From Mesorhizobium sp. (GTDB lineage: Bacteria; Pseudomonadota; Alphaproteobacteria; Rhizobiales; Rhizobiaceae), in assembly GCA_004020545.1 (NCBI GenBank), contig SAQE01000018.1:1-64000 (forward strand): a DNA stretch of 64,000 nt. Direction: 5' to 3'. Under the pieces are notes generated by a model. That model worked only from the letters and a program-made list of their open reading frames with translations, had not been told where the DNA came from and made no database searches. Made by a program: the position numbers and the translations under genes. The stretch's first letter is position 1; each line of letters starts with the position of its first letter. Shown here in pieces: positions 53,139-62,836 of this stretch.

Positions 53139-55067
53139 ATGCCTTACGATTTCTCGAGTTTGTCTCACAACGAGTTTGAGGATTTGGCCCGCGATCTTGT
53201 AGGTCGTGAGATCGACAAGCGTTTCGAGGCCTTTCCGGAGGGACCGGACGACGCGATGGACGGGCGCCACGCGCTCGCCGACGGCGATATTGTGCTGCAG
53301 GCGAAGCACTACTACCGGTCGGGCTTCTCGGCGCTCAAATCTAAGATGAAGATTGAGCGCGTGGCCATCGATGGGCTGGCACCCACGCGCTACATCCTCG
53401 TCACGTCCGCCTCGCTCACACCGAAAAACAAGACGGCCTTGGCGGAGATCGTCGGGCCTGCGCTACAAGGCCCCGGCGACATATTCGGGCCTGGCGACCT
53501 CAATGCGCTGCTTCGCAAATATCCGGAGATCGAGAAAGCTCATCAGAAGCTTTGGGCGCAAAGCACCCCCGTTCTGAAATCGTTGATCAAGGAAGCGTTC
53601 GAAGAAGCGCTCGCAAAGCCGGGACCTGTTCCTCCCGTTCTCGCTAATCTGCTGCCGCCTGCGCAAGGACCCGCACCAGATGCGGCTGCCGCGCCAGCGG
53701 TGCGCGACACGATATTTCTGCTCAAGGCTTCGCCGATCGACGACGAATTTGCGCTGTGGCTGGCTCCTAAGCTTGAAGCCGAAGGCTATCGGGTTTTCGC
53801 CGATATCCTGACGCTGCAGCCGGGCGACAAATGGCGGCGGCAGATGAATCAGGCGCTGCAGTATCGAGCGACGAAGGTCCTCGTCGTCTGGCGCGACGCG
53901 ACGCTCGCCGACCAGCACGTGCAGGACGATCTCGACATTGCGCTGGAAGTGGCGAAGGAAATCGACGATCCGCGCTTCATCATCCCTTTGCGTCTCGAAC
54001 AGGGGAAAAAGGTCAAAGGTCTCGGCGACGCGATGCCCGTCGATTTCGTCCGTGGGTGGGGAGAAGGCGTCGCCGGCCTTCTGGATGCCCTTCAAAGACA
54101 GAAGGTTCCGCGATCCGGCGGTCCAGCCGTGATCGATCCGAATTGGGAAATCTTTCGTCGTCGTGGCGCGGTCCCGCTCATCGACGAAGCCGAGCGCCTG
54201 ACATCGAACTGGCTGCGCGCCGTGGAGGCTCCTGACGTCATCCGCTACTACGAGAGCATTGGAGCGATCGACAGCCGATTGCTTGATCGAGCTATTGAGC
54301 AGTTCAAGTATCCATGCACCCTGCAGGGCGCTGGCTTCATCACCTTCGCGGACCAGACCGAGGTCAACATCGCGTTGGCATCCGCTGGCCGTTTTCAGAT
54401 GAAGCACGAAATCCCGTTGCTGGATTTCGTCGACAACGGTTTCCTGAAGCTTGGCATTGAGCGTCAGGTGGCATCCAACCTAGTCATTGCGATGATCAAG
54501 CAGGCCTGGTTCTCGTTCTGCAGGGAGAGGGGCTTCGTCGAGTATCACTATTCCAACGCGGTTGGCTTCCATGCGTCGGCCGCGCAGGTGCGGACCGGCC
54601 AACGCATCCCCTGGGGCAGGCAAGGAGATCAACGATCCTCGATGCTGCGCAACGTGGCGAAGGGACATATCTGGCAGTTCGGCGTCACCGCAATGCCCTA
54701 TTTCTGGCCGTTCTGGCATCTCAAGCTGAAGGCCCGGGTGCTGTTCTCCGTCGACAACAACACGCCGACCGGGCTCGATATTGATGATGCCAAGAAACTG
54801 CATCGCCTACGCCGTAGCGTCTGCAAAGGATGGCGCAACAAGCAATGGCACGGCCGCATGCTTGCGTTCCTCGAACTCCTGTCTGGCGAAAGTGCGAATA
54901 TCCGCCTTGCGCTCGCGCGGGACGCCGAGCTTGTGATCGAGGGGGCGCCGATGCTGTTCACGTCGCCGGTGAGTACAGCACTGCCCGATATTCTCGATGC
55001 CGACGAAGAGGAATCCGACATCAGCACCCTGGGTCGTCCGGAAAACGATGACGAGGCCGACGAATGA
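53139..55067 (+). CDS. Mrr-TIR-APAZ protein, partner of the short Argonaute
   Basis: A protein of 642 aa from ATG 53139; the frame is open from a TTG at 53103. Residues 1-140 are an Mrr-type restriction-endonuclease fold: [12 protein letters not shown] (E14), DDAMDGRH (D41) and IVLQAKHYY (Q54-x-K56). Residues 188-320 are a TIR domain ([20 protein letters not shown], then [15 protein letters not shown]). At the usual NADase Glu position the sequence reads [10 protein letters not shown], so Asp may replace Glu. Residues 330-642 are the APAZ region, which takes the place of the missing N-PAZ half of the Argonaute. Such partners hold the effector that fires when the guide-loaded pAgo finds its target. 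The end overlaps the pAgo start (ATGA). Confidence 0.85.
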   Translation: MPYDFSSLSHNEFEDLARDLVGREIDKRFEAFPEGPDDAMDGRHALADGDIVLQAKHYYRSGFSALKSKMKIERVAIDGLAPTRYILVTSASLTPKNKTALAEIVGPALQGPGDIFGPGDLNALLRKYPEIEKAHQKLWAQSTPVLKSLIKEAFEEALAKPGPVPPVLANLLPPAQGPAPDAAAAPAVRDTIFLLKASPIDDEFALWLAPKLEAEGYRVFADILTLQPGDKWRRQMNQALQYRATKVLVVWRDATLADQHVQDDLDIALEVAKEIDDPRFIIPLRLEQGKKVKGLGDAMPVDFVRGWGEGVAGLLDALQRQKVPRSGGPAVIDPNWEIFRRRGAVPLIDEAERLTSNWLRAVEAPDVIRYYESIGAIDSRLLDRAIEQFKYPCTLQGAGFITFADQTEVNIALASAGRFQMKHEIPLLDFVDNGFLKLGIERQVASNLVIAMIKQAWFSFCRERGFVEYHYSNAVGFHASAAQVRTGQRIPWGRQGDQRSSMLRNVAKGHIWQFGVTAMPYFWPFWHLKLKARVLFSVDNNTPTGLDIDDAKKLHRLRRSVCKGWRNKQWHGRMLAFLELLSGESANIRLALARDAELVIEGAPMLFTSPVSTALPDILDADEEESDISTLGRPENDDEADE

Positions 55068-56620
55068 AGTTTCCCGAGAAATCGCTCCAGGTCGAACACT
55101 TCAACGAGCCGTTGCTGGAGTTCGCCTACGCGCAGCGTAGTCCTCATCCGAAAGACGGTCTGTTTCTCTATGGGCCCCACGCCAAGGCGAAGAGGACGCG
55201 CGAAATCCGCGTTGGGGTGGTCGGCACAAGCGACGGCATTGCGCATTTTCGCACCTGGGCGCGCAAGCTGAAGTCCGTCGTTCCGGTTCCACCGCCCGGA
55301 AAGGGTGAGAAGGCCGATCGCCTGCACCTGGCGAATTTCCCCGGTCTTGAGGAGGCCTTCGGGATCTCTTTCGATCCGGATGAATGCAGTGCGCTATCCA
55401 TCCAGCTGAAAGATATCGACCGCTCCACGCGCATCTTCAATCTGAACGAGGCCGTCGACAAGGTCGCACGCCTTTACATCGATCGGGTCGACCAGCATCG
55501 TCGCAACGACGAGCGATCAGTCGATGTCTGGGTCCTTGTCCTGCCGGACATTGTCTATGAGCGCTGCCGGCCCCAGTCTAAGCGGACGGGCCTTGCGATG
55601 GAGCTGGGCGATTTCAAGAAGCGGCAGAAGGCAAAAGAGAATCTGCCGCTGTTGTCCGCCATGGGTGCGATCGATCAGTCCGATGAGGCGATCTTTGAGG
55701 ACGTCCCGGACTTTCATCGCAGGATCAAGGCCGAGTTCCTGAGGATCGCGCCGACCCAGCTGGTGCGTGAGACGACGCTCGCGCCCGGTGCCTTCGTCAA
55801 CAAGGCCAACTATCCCGTTCGCAAGACTCAAGATGCCGCGACGGTCGCATGGAATCTCGCCACCGGGCTCTACTATAAAACGCAGCCGAAACCGCCATGG
55901 CGGCTGGCCGATGTGCGGCCTGGCGTTTGCTACATCGGAATGGTCTACAAGAGCCTGCCGAACGATCCCGATGGGCACGCCTGCTGCGCGGCGCAGATGT
56001 TCCTCAACGAGGGTGACGGCGTCGTTTTCCGCGGTGCCAATGGTCCGTGGAAGACCGGCGATTACGAGTATCATCTCAAGGCGTCGGCGGCGAAGGACCT
56101 GCTCGAACTCGTGCTAAAAACCTACAGCGAAGAGCATGGCGGCCCGCCGAAGGAGCTGTTCATTCACGGACAGACCTATTTCAACGATGAAGAGTGGAAT
56201 GCCTTCGTCGCGGCCGCGCCGAAGGAGACAAATGTCGTCGGCGTGAGGATCCGACCCACGGGCGGCGAGACGAAGCTCTTTCGCGACGGTGACTATCCGG
56301 TGCTGCGGGGCACGGCACTCTTGCTTGACGATCAGACCGCCTACCTGTGGACAACAGGCTACGTACCACAGCTCGATACTTATATTGGACCCGAGACGCC
56401 CAATCCACTGCACATCACAGTGATGCGCTCCAAGGATGCAAAACCGAAGATCGGCACCGTGCTAGACGACATCATGGGTCTGACAAAGATCAACTACAAT
56501 TCGTGCAACTTCAACGATGGGCTGCCTGTTACGGTTCGTTTCGCACGCATGGTCGGCGATGTCCTGACAATGGGGTCGGCCAGGGGCGAGGAGCGCCAAC
56601 CTTTCAAGTTTTATGTCTGA
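55064..56620 (+). CDS. Short prokaryotic Argonaute (MID-PIWI)
   Basis: A 518-aa protein without PAZ, hence of the short clade. The MID part has [20 protein letters not shown], a typical short-pAgo stretch, and the PIWI end has [20 protein letters not shown] and a terminal FKFYV. Short pAgos lack the DEDX slicer residues and act as guide-directed sensors that activate the associated effector, here the Mrr-TIR-APAZ protein. I did not find a convincing DEDX tetrad, in line with this. The start overlaps the upstream stop by 4 bp, giving near-equal expression. Confidence 0.9.
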   Translation: MKFPEKSLQVEHFNEPLLEFAYAQRSPHPKDGLFLYGPHAKAKRTREIRVGVVGTSDGIAHFRTWARKLKSVVPVPPPGKGEKADRLHLANFPGLEEAFGISFDPDECSALSIQLKDIDRSTRIFNLNEAVDKVARLYIDRVDQHRRNDERSVDVWVLVLPDIVYERCRPQSKRTGLAMELGDFKKRQKAKENLPLLSAMGAIDQSDEAIFEDVPDFHRRIKAEFLRIAPTQLVRETTLAPGAFVNKANYPVRKTQDAATVAWNLATGLYYKTQPKPPWRLADVRPGVCYIGMVYKSLPNDPDGHACCAAQMFLNEGDGVVFRGANGPWKTGDYEYHLKASAAKDLLELVLKTYSEEHGGPPKELFIHGQTYFNDEEWNAFVAAAPKETNVVGVRIRPTGGETKLFRDGDYPVLRGTALLLDDQTAYLWTTGYVPQLDTYIGPETPNPLHITVMRSKDAKPKIGTVLDDIMGLTKINYNSCNFNDGLPVTVRFARMVGDVLTMGSARGEERQPFKFYV

Positions 56621-56698
56621 GAAATGCGCTGGACCTTGCTCGCTACCTTGGACGGCGAATACAGGCAGCGGGAGACCATCGGTGCACCCTGCCGCGGG

Positions 56699-57736
56699 TC
56701 ACAGACTGTCTTCGACTAGGTCGGCTGCCTGTTTGAGGTTCTTCACGATGGACCGCCCCTGAATCCGGACTGAGCGGTAACCAGCCGCCTTGAGCTTCTC
56801 ATCGATCGCTTGGTCTTTCGCCTGCGCCTTGGGGCTCCGATGGAAAGCATTGGAGTCGCAGAAGACGGCCAGCTTCTGCTTGGGAAAATAGAAATCCGAC
56901 ACGGTGACGGTCTGCGGCATGTGCCGGAACTCAATGTCCTTCCAGAGATGGTAGAGCGACGCATGGCACTTGCCGTCGGTGGTGAACAGAACCTGCGGTT
57001 CAGGTTCATGGCCACGGCGCAGCAGCTCCTGGAACAGGAACAGCTCGATCGGCGAGTCCAGACCCCACAGCGGTCGCGCTTCGACCTTTTTGAATGGCGT
57101 GTAGAGCAATCTGCCGCGATGTTTCGCGTACTTCTCCTCAAGGCGGGGGTTGTCGAATCCAAGCGGCGTCTCGACCACGTCGGCGGCGTCGTACTGCAGC
57201 GGAATATAGTAGCGGCCGACCACGATACCCAGTTCGTCGAGGTGGCCGTTGTAGCCCGTCTGCGTGAATAGGCTTAGCGACCCGTACATGCCCCAGTCAC
57301 CGCAGAACGGATCGAACCCCGTGTAGCATGAATCGTCGCTGTCTGCTCTGCCGCCGATGACATTGGCGATGTAGTCGATGGAGCAGGGATCGACTTTGCC
57401 GCGCTTCGAGGCTGGGAGCAGCGTCAATGCATACGGGACCGCGTGCGGAGGCCCACCGTTCCGTTTGAGGTGAGCGATACTTGCCACCATGCTAATCATC
57501 TGGAACTGGGTACCGGCAGCGCGGAACATCTCGATCTCGCCCTCCGAGGGCTTGTCGCGGAGGATGGTGCCAGCGGCCCTGAACATAGCGCCGGTGATGG
57601 GCTGGACGCCACCCACTGGCGCCAGGCATGCCCGCAACAGCGGTGGAAGGTTTTCGAAGGCGACGCTAAACGGCTCCGACGGAAAGCGGTTGTAGCCGTC
57701 TTGGGCGGTCAGATGCTTCGGGCGGTTTTCGATCAT
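56699..57736 (-). CDS. Protein with Vsr/DUF559-like PD-(D/E)XK nuclease C-terminus
   Basis: A protein of 345 aa from ATG 57736. The last 120 residues hold SPIELFLFQELLRRGHEPEP, VSDFYFPKQKLAVFCDS and a closing GYRSVRIQGRSIVKNLKQAA. This is the Vsr/DUF559 fold: acidic residue, strand, D-x-F...hydrophobic strand ending in an acidic centre, then a basic helix. The N-terminal two thirds are unassigned. The frame is open upstream to a TTG at 57871, and this extension contains AAHETAHHLIG, an HExxH zinc-protease-like motif, so the true start matters. It is convergent with the Argonaute operon, 78 bp away, and may be a separate or accessory defence nuclease. Confidence 0.7.
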   Translation of the reverse strand: MIENRPKHLTAQDGYNRFPSEPFSVAFENLPPLLRACLAPVGGVQPITGAMFRAAGTILRDKPSEGEIEMFRAAGTQFQMISMVASIAHLKRNGGPPHAVPYALTLLPASKRGKVDPCSIDYIANVIGGRADSDDSCYTGFDPFCGDWGMYGSLSLFTQTGYNGHLDELGIVVGRYYIPLQYDAADVVETPLGFDNPRLEEKYAKHRGRLLYTPFKKVEARPLWGLDSPIELFLFQELLRRGHEPEPQVLFTTDGKCHASLYHLWKDIEFRHMPQTVTVSDFYFPKQKLAVFCDSNAFHRSPKAQAKDQAIDEKLKAAGYRSVRIQGRSIVKNLKQAADLVEDSL

Positions 57737-57804
57737 GCCAATCAGATGGTGCGCTGTTTCGTGGGCTGCGAATCGATATATTCCGGTTTTGGTTGAGTTT
57801 TTGA

Positions 57805-58608
57805 ATGCGATTCTTTGGCAGGTTGGTGTTCGGAATGTACAAATTCGATAGGCATCGATCCCGGCGATCAAGGATTGTTAAGGCGCGCACTAAAAATCAA
57901 AGTCATCAATCGTCGAATTTCTTTTCAACTCTAGTCGCTGTTGCGGCTCTGCTCGTCTCCGTGGCTAGTGCAGGGGCATCTGCATGGCAGGCGCTGCTCG
58001 TTCACGAGCAACTGACCGCCAGTGATCGCAATCGCAGCTTCCAAGAGCTGGTGCAGCAGGCTGGTAACATCTGCGAGCTTTTCTTTCCCAATAAGATCAA
58101 AACCTATTCATACGCGGCGCAGGCCGATGGGACGTCGATCATCGCGGTGGCCCGCGAAGATATAGACCCCTCGATATATAGCGCCGAATTAGCTGAGAAA
58201 ATCGCAGCTGAATCTCGAAAATTACGCCTTGCATTCACGGTCGCCGGTTTATGGTCGACCGGTGATCAGGTTAGAAGGTTCTCTCGAGCGGAATTTAGTA
58301 TCATGAAGCTATTCCAATACTTTTCGTCTCCTGATCTGTCTGTTTCTTACTATCGCGACTTTTTTGCCATGCGCTATATCAATGCATCTTACGCATGCAC
58401 CAACGACCGCGGCGTTACGCTCAGTGCAAGCATTGCTGGTCTAGTGAATGATGAGGGAACTTGGTGGCTTGAGCCCGATAGCAAACCAGACCAAGTCGTT
58501 GTCGCTCCCCAGGCGAATCTGGAGCGGATGGACCGCGAACAGATACGGCAACTCGCTAAGCAGCAGACTGAGCTATTGAAAAGCTACGACAGCTATAATC
58601 AAATATAA
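57805..58608 (+). CDS. Membrane-anchored hypothetical protein
   Basis: A protein of 267 aa from ATG 57805 (an inner ATG at 57835). A basic N-terminus is followed by one hydrophobic segment at about residues 39-60 (STLVAVAALLVSVASAGASA). The rest is soluble, probably facing the periplasm, and ends in a helix (REQIRQLAKQQTELLKSYD). No family recognised. Codon use and GC are lower than in the Argonaute genes. It is divergent from the nuclease gene, and the two starts may overlap. Confidence 0.65.
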   Translation: MRFFGRLVFGMYKFDRHRSRRSRIVKARTKNQSHQSSNFFSTLVAVAALLVSVASAGASAWQALLVHEQLTASDRNRSFQELVQQAGNICELFFPNKIKTYSYAAQADGTSIIAVAREDIDPSIYSAELAEKIAAESRKLRLAFTVAGLWSTGDQVRRFSRAEFSIMKLFQYFSSPDLSVSYYRDFFAMRYINASYACTNDRGVTLSASIAGLVNDEGTWWLEPDSKPDQVVVAPQANLERMDREQIRQLAKQQTELLKSYDSYNQI

Positions 58609-58813
58609 GGTATTGTACGATTGCGGATCTGCAGCTGAAATAGAACATTCAAAAAATGCCCCCCGAGTGTCCGTTCCTGGTGCCCTACAGCAGTAGGCTA
58701 AATGGCGGATATGGGGGCGCGAAGCCGCCATTCCATATGCGCGCAAAGAGTGGGCTCGGGTCACCATTTCCCCCTTCGCCTCCCGAGAACCAACCGCGCG
58801 AGGCTTCGCCGAT

Positions 58814-59578
58814 TCAGCTGCCCACCCGAACAACGAATGCCGGATCGAAGTCACCGTTCTCGTCCTCATAGCCCCTCGGATTGCACACGACGCGAGTATT
58901 GCCGACCTGGTAGTCGCAACTGTCGTGCGTGTGCCCGTGCAGCCAGAGCGCAGGCGCTCCGGCCTCGATCACCTCGGATAGGTCAGACGCGTACGCCGAG
59001 TTGAGGAGGTCGCCTTTGAGCCTTGAAGGAATCGATCGGGCGTGCGGCAAATGGTGCGTGACCACGACGGTGGTGATCGTATCTTCCTCCAGAGCCATTT
59101 CGATGAAGCGCCGCGACTCCATGTGCATGCGGCAGGCGATCTGGGGCAGAAATCGGCACCAGGGGTTCCGCTGCATGGCGATCTTCCGGTAGTCGTTCAT
59201 CCGTTCGCGCGCATGCTGCATGGCAAGCTCCGGGTGCCCCTCGATCCGGTAGTCGGTCCAAAGCGTCGCGCCGATGAAGCGGATGCCGCCGATGACGACG
59301 AAGTCGTTCTCCAGGAAATGCACGTTCGGGAAGCTGGCCGCCGCGGCGCGGCCGTCCTCCAGGCCCTCCTTGATGCCGCCTTTGTAGAATTCGTGGTTGC
59401 CGGCGACATAGGCGCATGGCATCGCGTGAGCGACGTTCCCGGCCAGCCAGCGCACGCCGTTGGCGGGGGCGCGGCACAGGTCGCCGGCCACGACGCAGAC
59501 ATCGGCGTCGGGAATTGCCAGCGGCTGGCGAAGAACGGCGAATTCGAGATGCAGGTCGGAGAACAGCCAGATTTTCAT
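58814..59578 (-). CDS. Calcineurin-like metallophosphoesterase
   Basis: A 254-aa protein with the five metallophosphoesterase blocks: FSDLHLEF (D-x-H), VVAGDLCRAP (GD), VAGNHEFYKG (GNHE), VVTHHLPHARS (H) and WLHGHTHDSCDY (GHxH). Full-length and apparently active. Small cytoplasmic enzymes of this sort hydrolyse phosphomonoesters or diesters; the substrate is unknown. It is paralogous to the gene at 59746-60579 and lies 167 bp behind it. Confidence 0.93.
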   Translation of the reverse strand: MKIWLFSDLHLEFAVLRQPLAIPDADVCVVAGDLCRAPANGVRWLAGNVAHAMPCAYVAGNHEFYKGGIKEGLEDGRAAAASFPNVHFLENDFVVIGGIRFIGATLWTDYRIEGHPELAMQHARERMNDYRKIAMQRNPWCRFLPQIACRMHMESRRFIEMALEEDTITTVVVTHHLPHARSIPSRLKGDLLNSAYASDLSEVIEAGAPALWLHGHTHDSCDYQVGNTRVVCNPRGYEDENGDFDPAFVVRVGS

Positions 59579-59745
59579 TGCCGTCGATTCCTTGGTTCGT
59601 TTTCGCGCACAGCCATTCAGCTCCAGGATTCGCGTCCTGAAGCCCGTCTTCGATCGCCGAATCCATGCGTCCGGTCCTTCGGTGATACCCTGCCGGATCA
59701 GCTAGCAACTCTGGCTCTGGTTTACCGGGCTTCTTGCGTGGGTCT

Positions 59746-60579
59746 TCATGGCAACGCCTCCGTGTCGATCACGAGGTCTCCGCGGAAACCGTTGTTCCAC
59801 TCGCTGCGGACCCTGAGATAGCCGTGAGGATTGCAGACGACCCGCGTCCGGCCGACTGTTACGTCACTGGCATGATGCGTATGCCCGCAGATCCACAGCG
59901 CCGGGGCAGCCTCCGAATGCAGGATGTCCTCGAAGGCCTCCCTGCCGCAGGCGAACAAATGATTTGTGTCCCAGCCGCGATAGACGGCAGGCGTGCAGTC
60001 CGGATGCGGCAGGTGGTGTGTGACGACCACCGTCTTGCCGTCGAACGGGACTACCAGCTGGCGCTCGATGAAACCCCGGGTCAAATGGTGGAAGCCCAGC
60101 ATGACCTGCGGCGTCAGCAGCTCGCCGTCGCCAAGCCGGATCAGGGAAAAATCCGCCAGCTGCGAGGGTGCCGAAAGCATGCGCCGCGGCAAATCGGCCT
60201 CGTCGGCAAGATCCATCCTGAAGTCGGTCCACAGCGTGCCGCCAACGAAGCGGACGCCGGCGATTTCGACTACGCCGTCATCGAGGACATGGAGCGGCCT
60301 GCGCCATGAGGACGATGCCTCCGCCGCCTGCTTCATGAGAAGGTGGTCGGAGGGCTTGGTCCGCGGGCGGTTGACCCCGCTATAGAACTCGTGGTTGCCC
60401 GGCACGAGGATCAGCGGAACGCCGTACCGGTCCACGATCTCGCGGGCATTGCGCTCAAGGTCAGGCGCGTAGCACAGGTCGCCGGCGCAGACGATCGCGT
60501 CGACGCGGCCAGGGGCCGACGGCGGCAAGGCGACCGGCTGCATCTCGAGATGGATATCGGACCAGATCCAGAGCTTCAT
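59746..60579 (-). CDS. Calcineurin-like metallophosphoesterase (second copy)
   Basis: A protein of 277 aa from ATG 60579, which overlaps the TGA of the M41 protease gene; a longer open frame upstream is antisense to that logic. It has WSDIHLEM, CAGDLCYAP, VPGNHEFYSG, VVTHHLPHPDC and WICGHTHHASD, the complete metal site. It shares the block spacing with the 58814-59578 gene, a tandem duplication that has diverged. Coupling to the M41 protease suggests a joint process. Confidence 0.92.
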   Translation of the reverse strand: MKLWIWSDIHLEMQPVALPPSAPGRVDAIVCAGDLCYAPDLERNAREIVDRYGVPLILVPGNHEFYSGVNRPRTKPSDHLLMKQAAEASSSWRRPLHVLDDGVVEIAGVRFVGGTLWTDFRMDLADEADLPRRMLSAPSQLADFSLIRLGDGELLTPQVMLGFHHLTRGFIERQLVVPFDGKTVVVTHHLPHPDCTPAVYRGWDTNHLFACGREAFEDILHSEAAPALWICGHTHHASDVTVGRTRVVCNPHGYLRVRSEWNNGFRGDLVIDTEALP

Positions 60580-61274
60580 TGGTGGATCGTCTCCTTGATC
60601 CGCGCGACGAGCTGGTCCAGCCCGGCCCCCTCGAGCGTCCCGTGGGCAATGAGATGAGCCGCAAGGAACTCGACGGCGTTCCTGTGGCGGTGCACCAGCA
60701 TCCGTGCCGCTGCGTGAGCCGTTTCCAGGCGTGCGTCGACCCTCTCCTTGAGGTCGGCATCGAGCGCCAGAAGAAGCGCCGGCTCGGAGGTCGCGCGGTA
60801 AAGCAGCGGACACTTCTGGCCAAATCCCAGTGTCGCCTCCATTTGGAAGGCGATGTCGGTCGCCAGCGCCAGGTCGCTGAACTCCGGGCCGCCGCCCGAT
60901 GAGGCTGCGACCGACCCGATGAACTCTTGCTCGGCCGCGCGTCCGGCGAGCGTCGCGACGAGCACGGAAGCCAGCAGGTCCTCGGTCTGGTCGTCCAGCC
61001 GGTCGAAGCGCCAGCTGATCGCGCCGCCCTCGGCCGCCTCGATCGTGATCATCTCAAGCGTCCCGAGTCCCAGGCAAAGCCGCGCAATCGCATGGCCCGC
61101 CTCATGGACGGCCATTCGGCAGAGCAGCTGCGGCGAGCGCGCCGGAGTCCGGGGGCTGTCGGGGTTCGCCTTGGATTGACCCGATGACGAGGTCTTGTTT
61201 CTCTTGCGACCGCGAGGGCGGACAGTGGGTTTGCCGGCCGCTGCGGGCCCTTCCGGTCGTACAGGATTCGTCAT
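60576..61274 (-). CDS. Standalone M41 (FtsH-type) zinc metallopeptidase domain
   Basis: A 232-aa protein with a basic N-terminus (VRPRGRKRNK) and then RMAVHEAGHAIARLCLG (H57, E58, H61), the HExxH site of FtsH peptidases, followed by LASVLVATLAGRAAEQEFIG and FSDLALATDIAFQM, where FtsH has its third zinc ligand. The AAA+ module and transmembrane helices of FtsH are absent. The ATG overlaps the stop of the AAA+ gene at 61271, so the ATPase may be the missing unfoldase in trans. Confidence 0.85.
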   Translation of the reverse strand: MTNPVRPEGPAAAGKPTVRPRGRKRNKTSSSGQSKANPDSPRTPARSPQLLCRMAVHEAGHAIARLCLGLGTLEMITIEAAEGGAISWRFDRLDDQTEDLLASVLVATLAGRAAEQEFIGSVAASSGGGPEFSDLALATDIAFQMEATLGFGQKCPLLYRATSEPALLLALDADLKERVDARLETAHAAARMLVHRHRNAVEFLAAHLIAHGTLEGAGLDQLVARIKETIHQ

Positions 61275-62836
61275 TGCCGTGACCTTTCTCGTTCGCGCCC
61301 CTCGATCAGCACCTCGACCAGCCGCTCGAGCCTGCGGATCGATCCGCCCGGCCAGGCCGCGGACAGCGCCTCCAGCTCGAATGGTTCGAGCGGCGTCGCC
61401 CAGCGAGGATCGTGGCCCGCGTCCACATAGAGCCGCTCGAGGATGCGCGGCGCGAGGACGGAAACCTGTTCGGGCCCGGGTTCGGGAAAGCGCAGGACCC
61501 GGCAGCGGTCGAGCAGGACGCCCGGCACCGGATCGAGCGCGTTCGCGGTCATCATCCAGGAGACATGTGAAAGATCGCAGCTCGCCTCGACATAGGGGTC
61601 GTGCCAGCGGCGCGAGGTCTCCGCCTCAAGTAGGCCGACGAGCACGTCGTGCACATTACCGTTGTGCCTGGATGTGCCGACCTTCTCGATCTCATCGAGG
61701 ACGATGATCGGCCCGGCGCATTCGTGGCGGCGGATCGCCATCATGGCCAGGCTCGGCTCGCCGGTCGACCAGCGCCGGGCCGCCCCGCCGATGGCGCTGT
61801 CGCTCATCCCGCCGCAGGAGACCAGCTCGTAGGGCGTGCGCAGCTCTTCGGCCAGCCGCCGTGCAAAACGCGTCTTGCCGCAGCCCGGCGGTCCGAGCAG
61901 GATGGTTGGGCGGATCCAGACATGGCGCCGTCCCACGGATCCTTTCAGCACCTCGTCGACCACGGGCAGTGCATAGGGGAATTCTCCCAACAGCCGGGCG
62001 CGGACTTTGACCAGGTCCGGAACCGTCCTAAGCGTCAGCGGCTGCTTGATCAGGGCGGCAAATTCCCGCGCCACCCGCTTGCCGTCGGAGGTGGCGTCGT
62101 TGCCGATCGACTGCACCACGACGACGCCGTAGTGCGGCAGCATCTTCAGCCCATCCGAATCCTGCAGATCGTTGGCGACCGGATCCTTCGGCTCCGGCTT
62201 CCGACTGACCGCCTCATGGTCGCCAAGGTCGTTGATCGCCCGCTTGAACTGCGATTCGAAGGCATGGAGTTCGTTTGCCGCGCGGACGCCGGAGCCACCC
62301 ACGGCAATGCGGGAGCGCTTCCAGTCCTCAAGTTGGGTGGAATAGACAGACCAGCTGAGCGAACGCCAGATCAGAGTTGGCGGGTCCTTCTGACGGATGT
62401 CGTGGAGGGCAAGCCTCGCCATCTCGCCGGCGACCAGCGCCGCGGCCTCGGGGTCGCCGTAGCTCGCGCGGTAGAAACGGCAGCGCAGCCGACAACCATG
62501 TACCGGAAAGCGCTTCGAATCCTTGAGGCTGTCCAGAAGCGCCTCGAGCGCTGCGACCGTGGCCTCGCTCGGATCGCCGGCCAGCTTATCCAGGATCTCG
62601 ACCAGCACCGACAGGGCCGACCGGTTGCGCTTTCTGAGGCGGCGCGACAGCCGGTTGGCATATTCGCGGATATCTTCGCCGCGCGCCTCGCGGAAGAAGG
62701 GCATGCCGCGCAGCAGCTCCTCTTCACTGGGCAGATGACGACCGGCCTTCGCCGCCACGAAGCGGCGGGAGAAGCGCCGGTCCCTGGGCGTCGCTTCGTT
62801 CACCACGCGCGGCGCCTCAGGAATGAAGGTCGTCAT
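61271..62836 (-). CDS. AAA+ ATPase with Lon-like core
   Basis: A 521-aa protein. The N-terminal 280 residues are helical and unassigned (KAGRHLPSEEELLRGMPFFR). The AAA+ core has LLGPPGCGKTRFARRLAEEL (K321) and IIVLDEIEKVG (D381, E382), plus a sensor-like WMMTANALDPVP; it is closest to Lon/ClpX-type AAA+ modules, but no protease domain follows. It overlaps the DUF6634-like gene by 20 bp upstream and the M41 gene by 4 bp downstream. A split Lon/FtsH-like machine is the most natural reading. Confidence 0.85.
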   Translation of the reverse strand: MTTFIPEAPRVVNEATPRDRRFSRRFVAAKAGRHLPSEEELLRGMPFFREARGEDIREYANRLSRRLRKRNRSALSVLVEILDKLAGDPSEATVAALEALLDSLKDSKRFPVHGCRLRCRFYRASYGDPEAAALVAGEMARLALHDIRQKDPPTLIWRSLSWSVYSTQLEDWKRSRIAVGGSGVRAANELHAFESQFKRAINDLGDHEAVSRKPEPKDPVANDLQDSDGLKMLPHYGVVVVQSIGNDATSDGKRVAREFAALIKQPLTLRTVPDLVKVRARLLGEFPYALPVVDEVLKGSVGRRHVWIRPTILLGPPGCGKTRFARRLAEELRTPYELVSCGGMSDSAIGGAARRWSTGEPSLAMMAIRRHECAGPIIVLDEIEKVGTSRHNGNVHDVLVGLLEAETSRRWHDPYVEASCDLSHVSWMMTANALDPVPGVLLDRCRVLRFPEPGPEQVSVLAPRILERLYVDAGHDPRWATPLEPFELEALSAAWPGGSIRRLERLVEVLIEGRERERSRQ

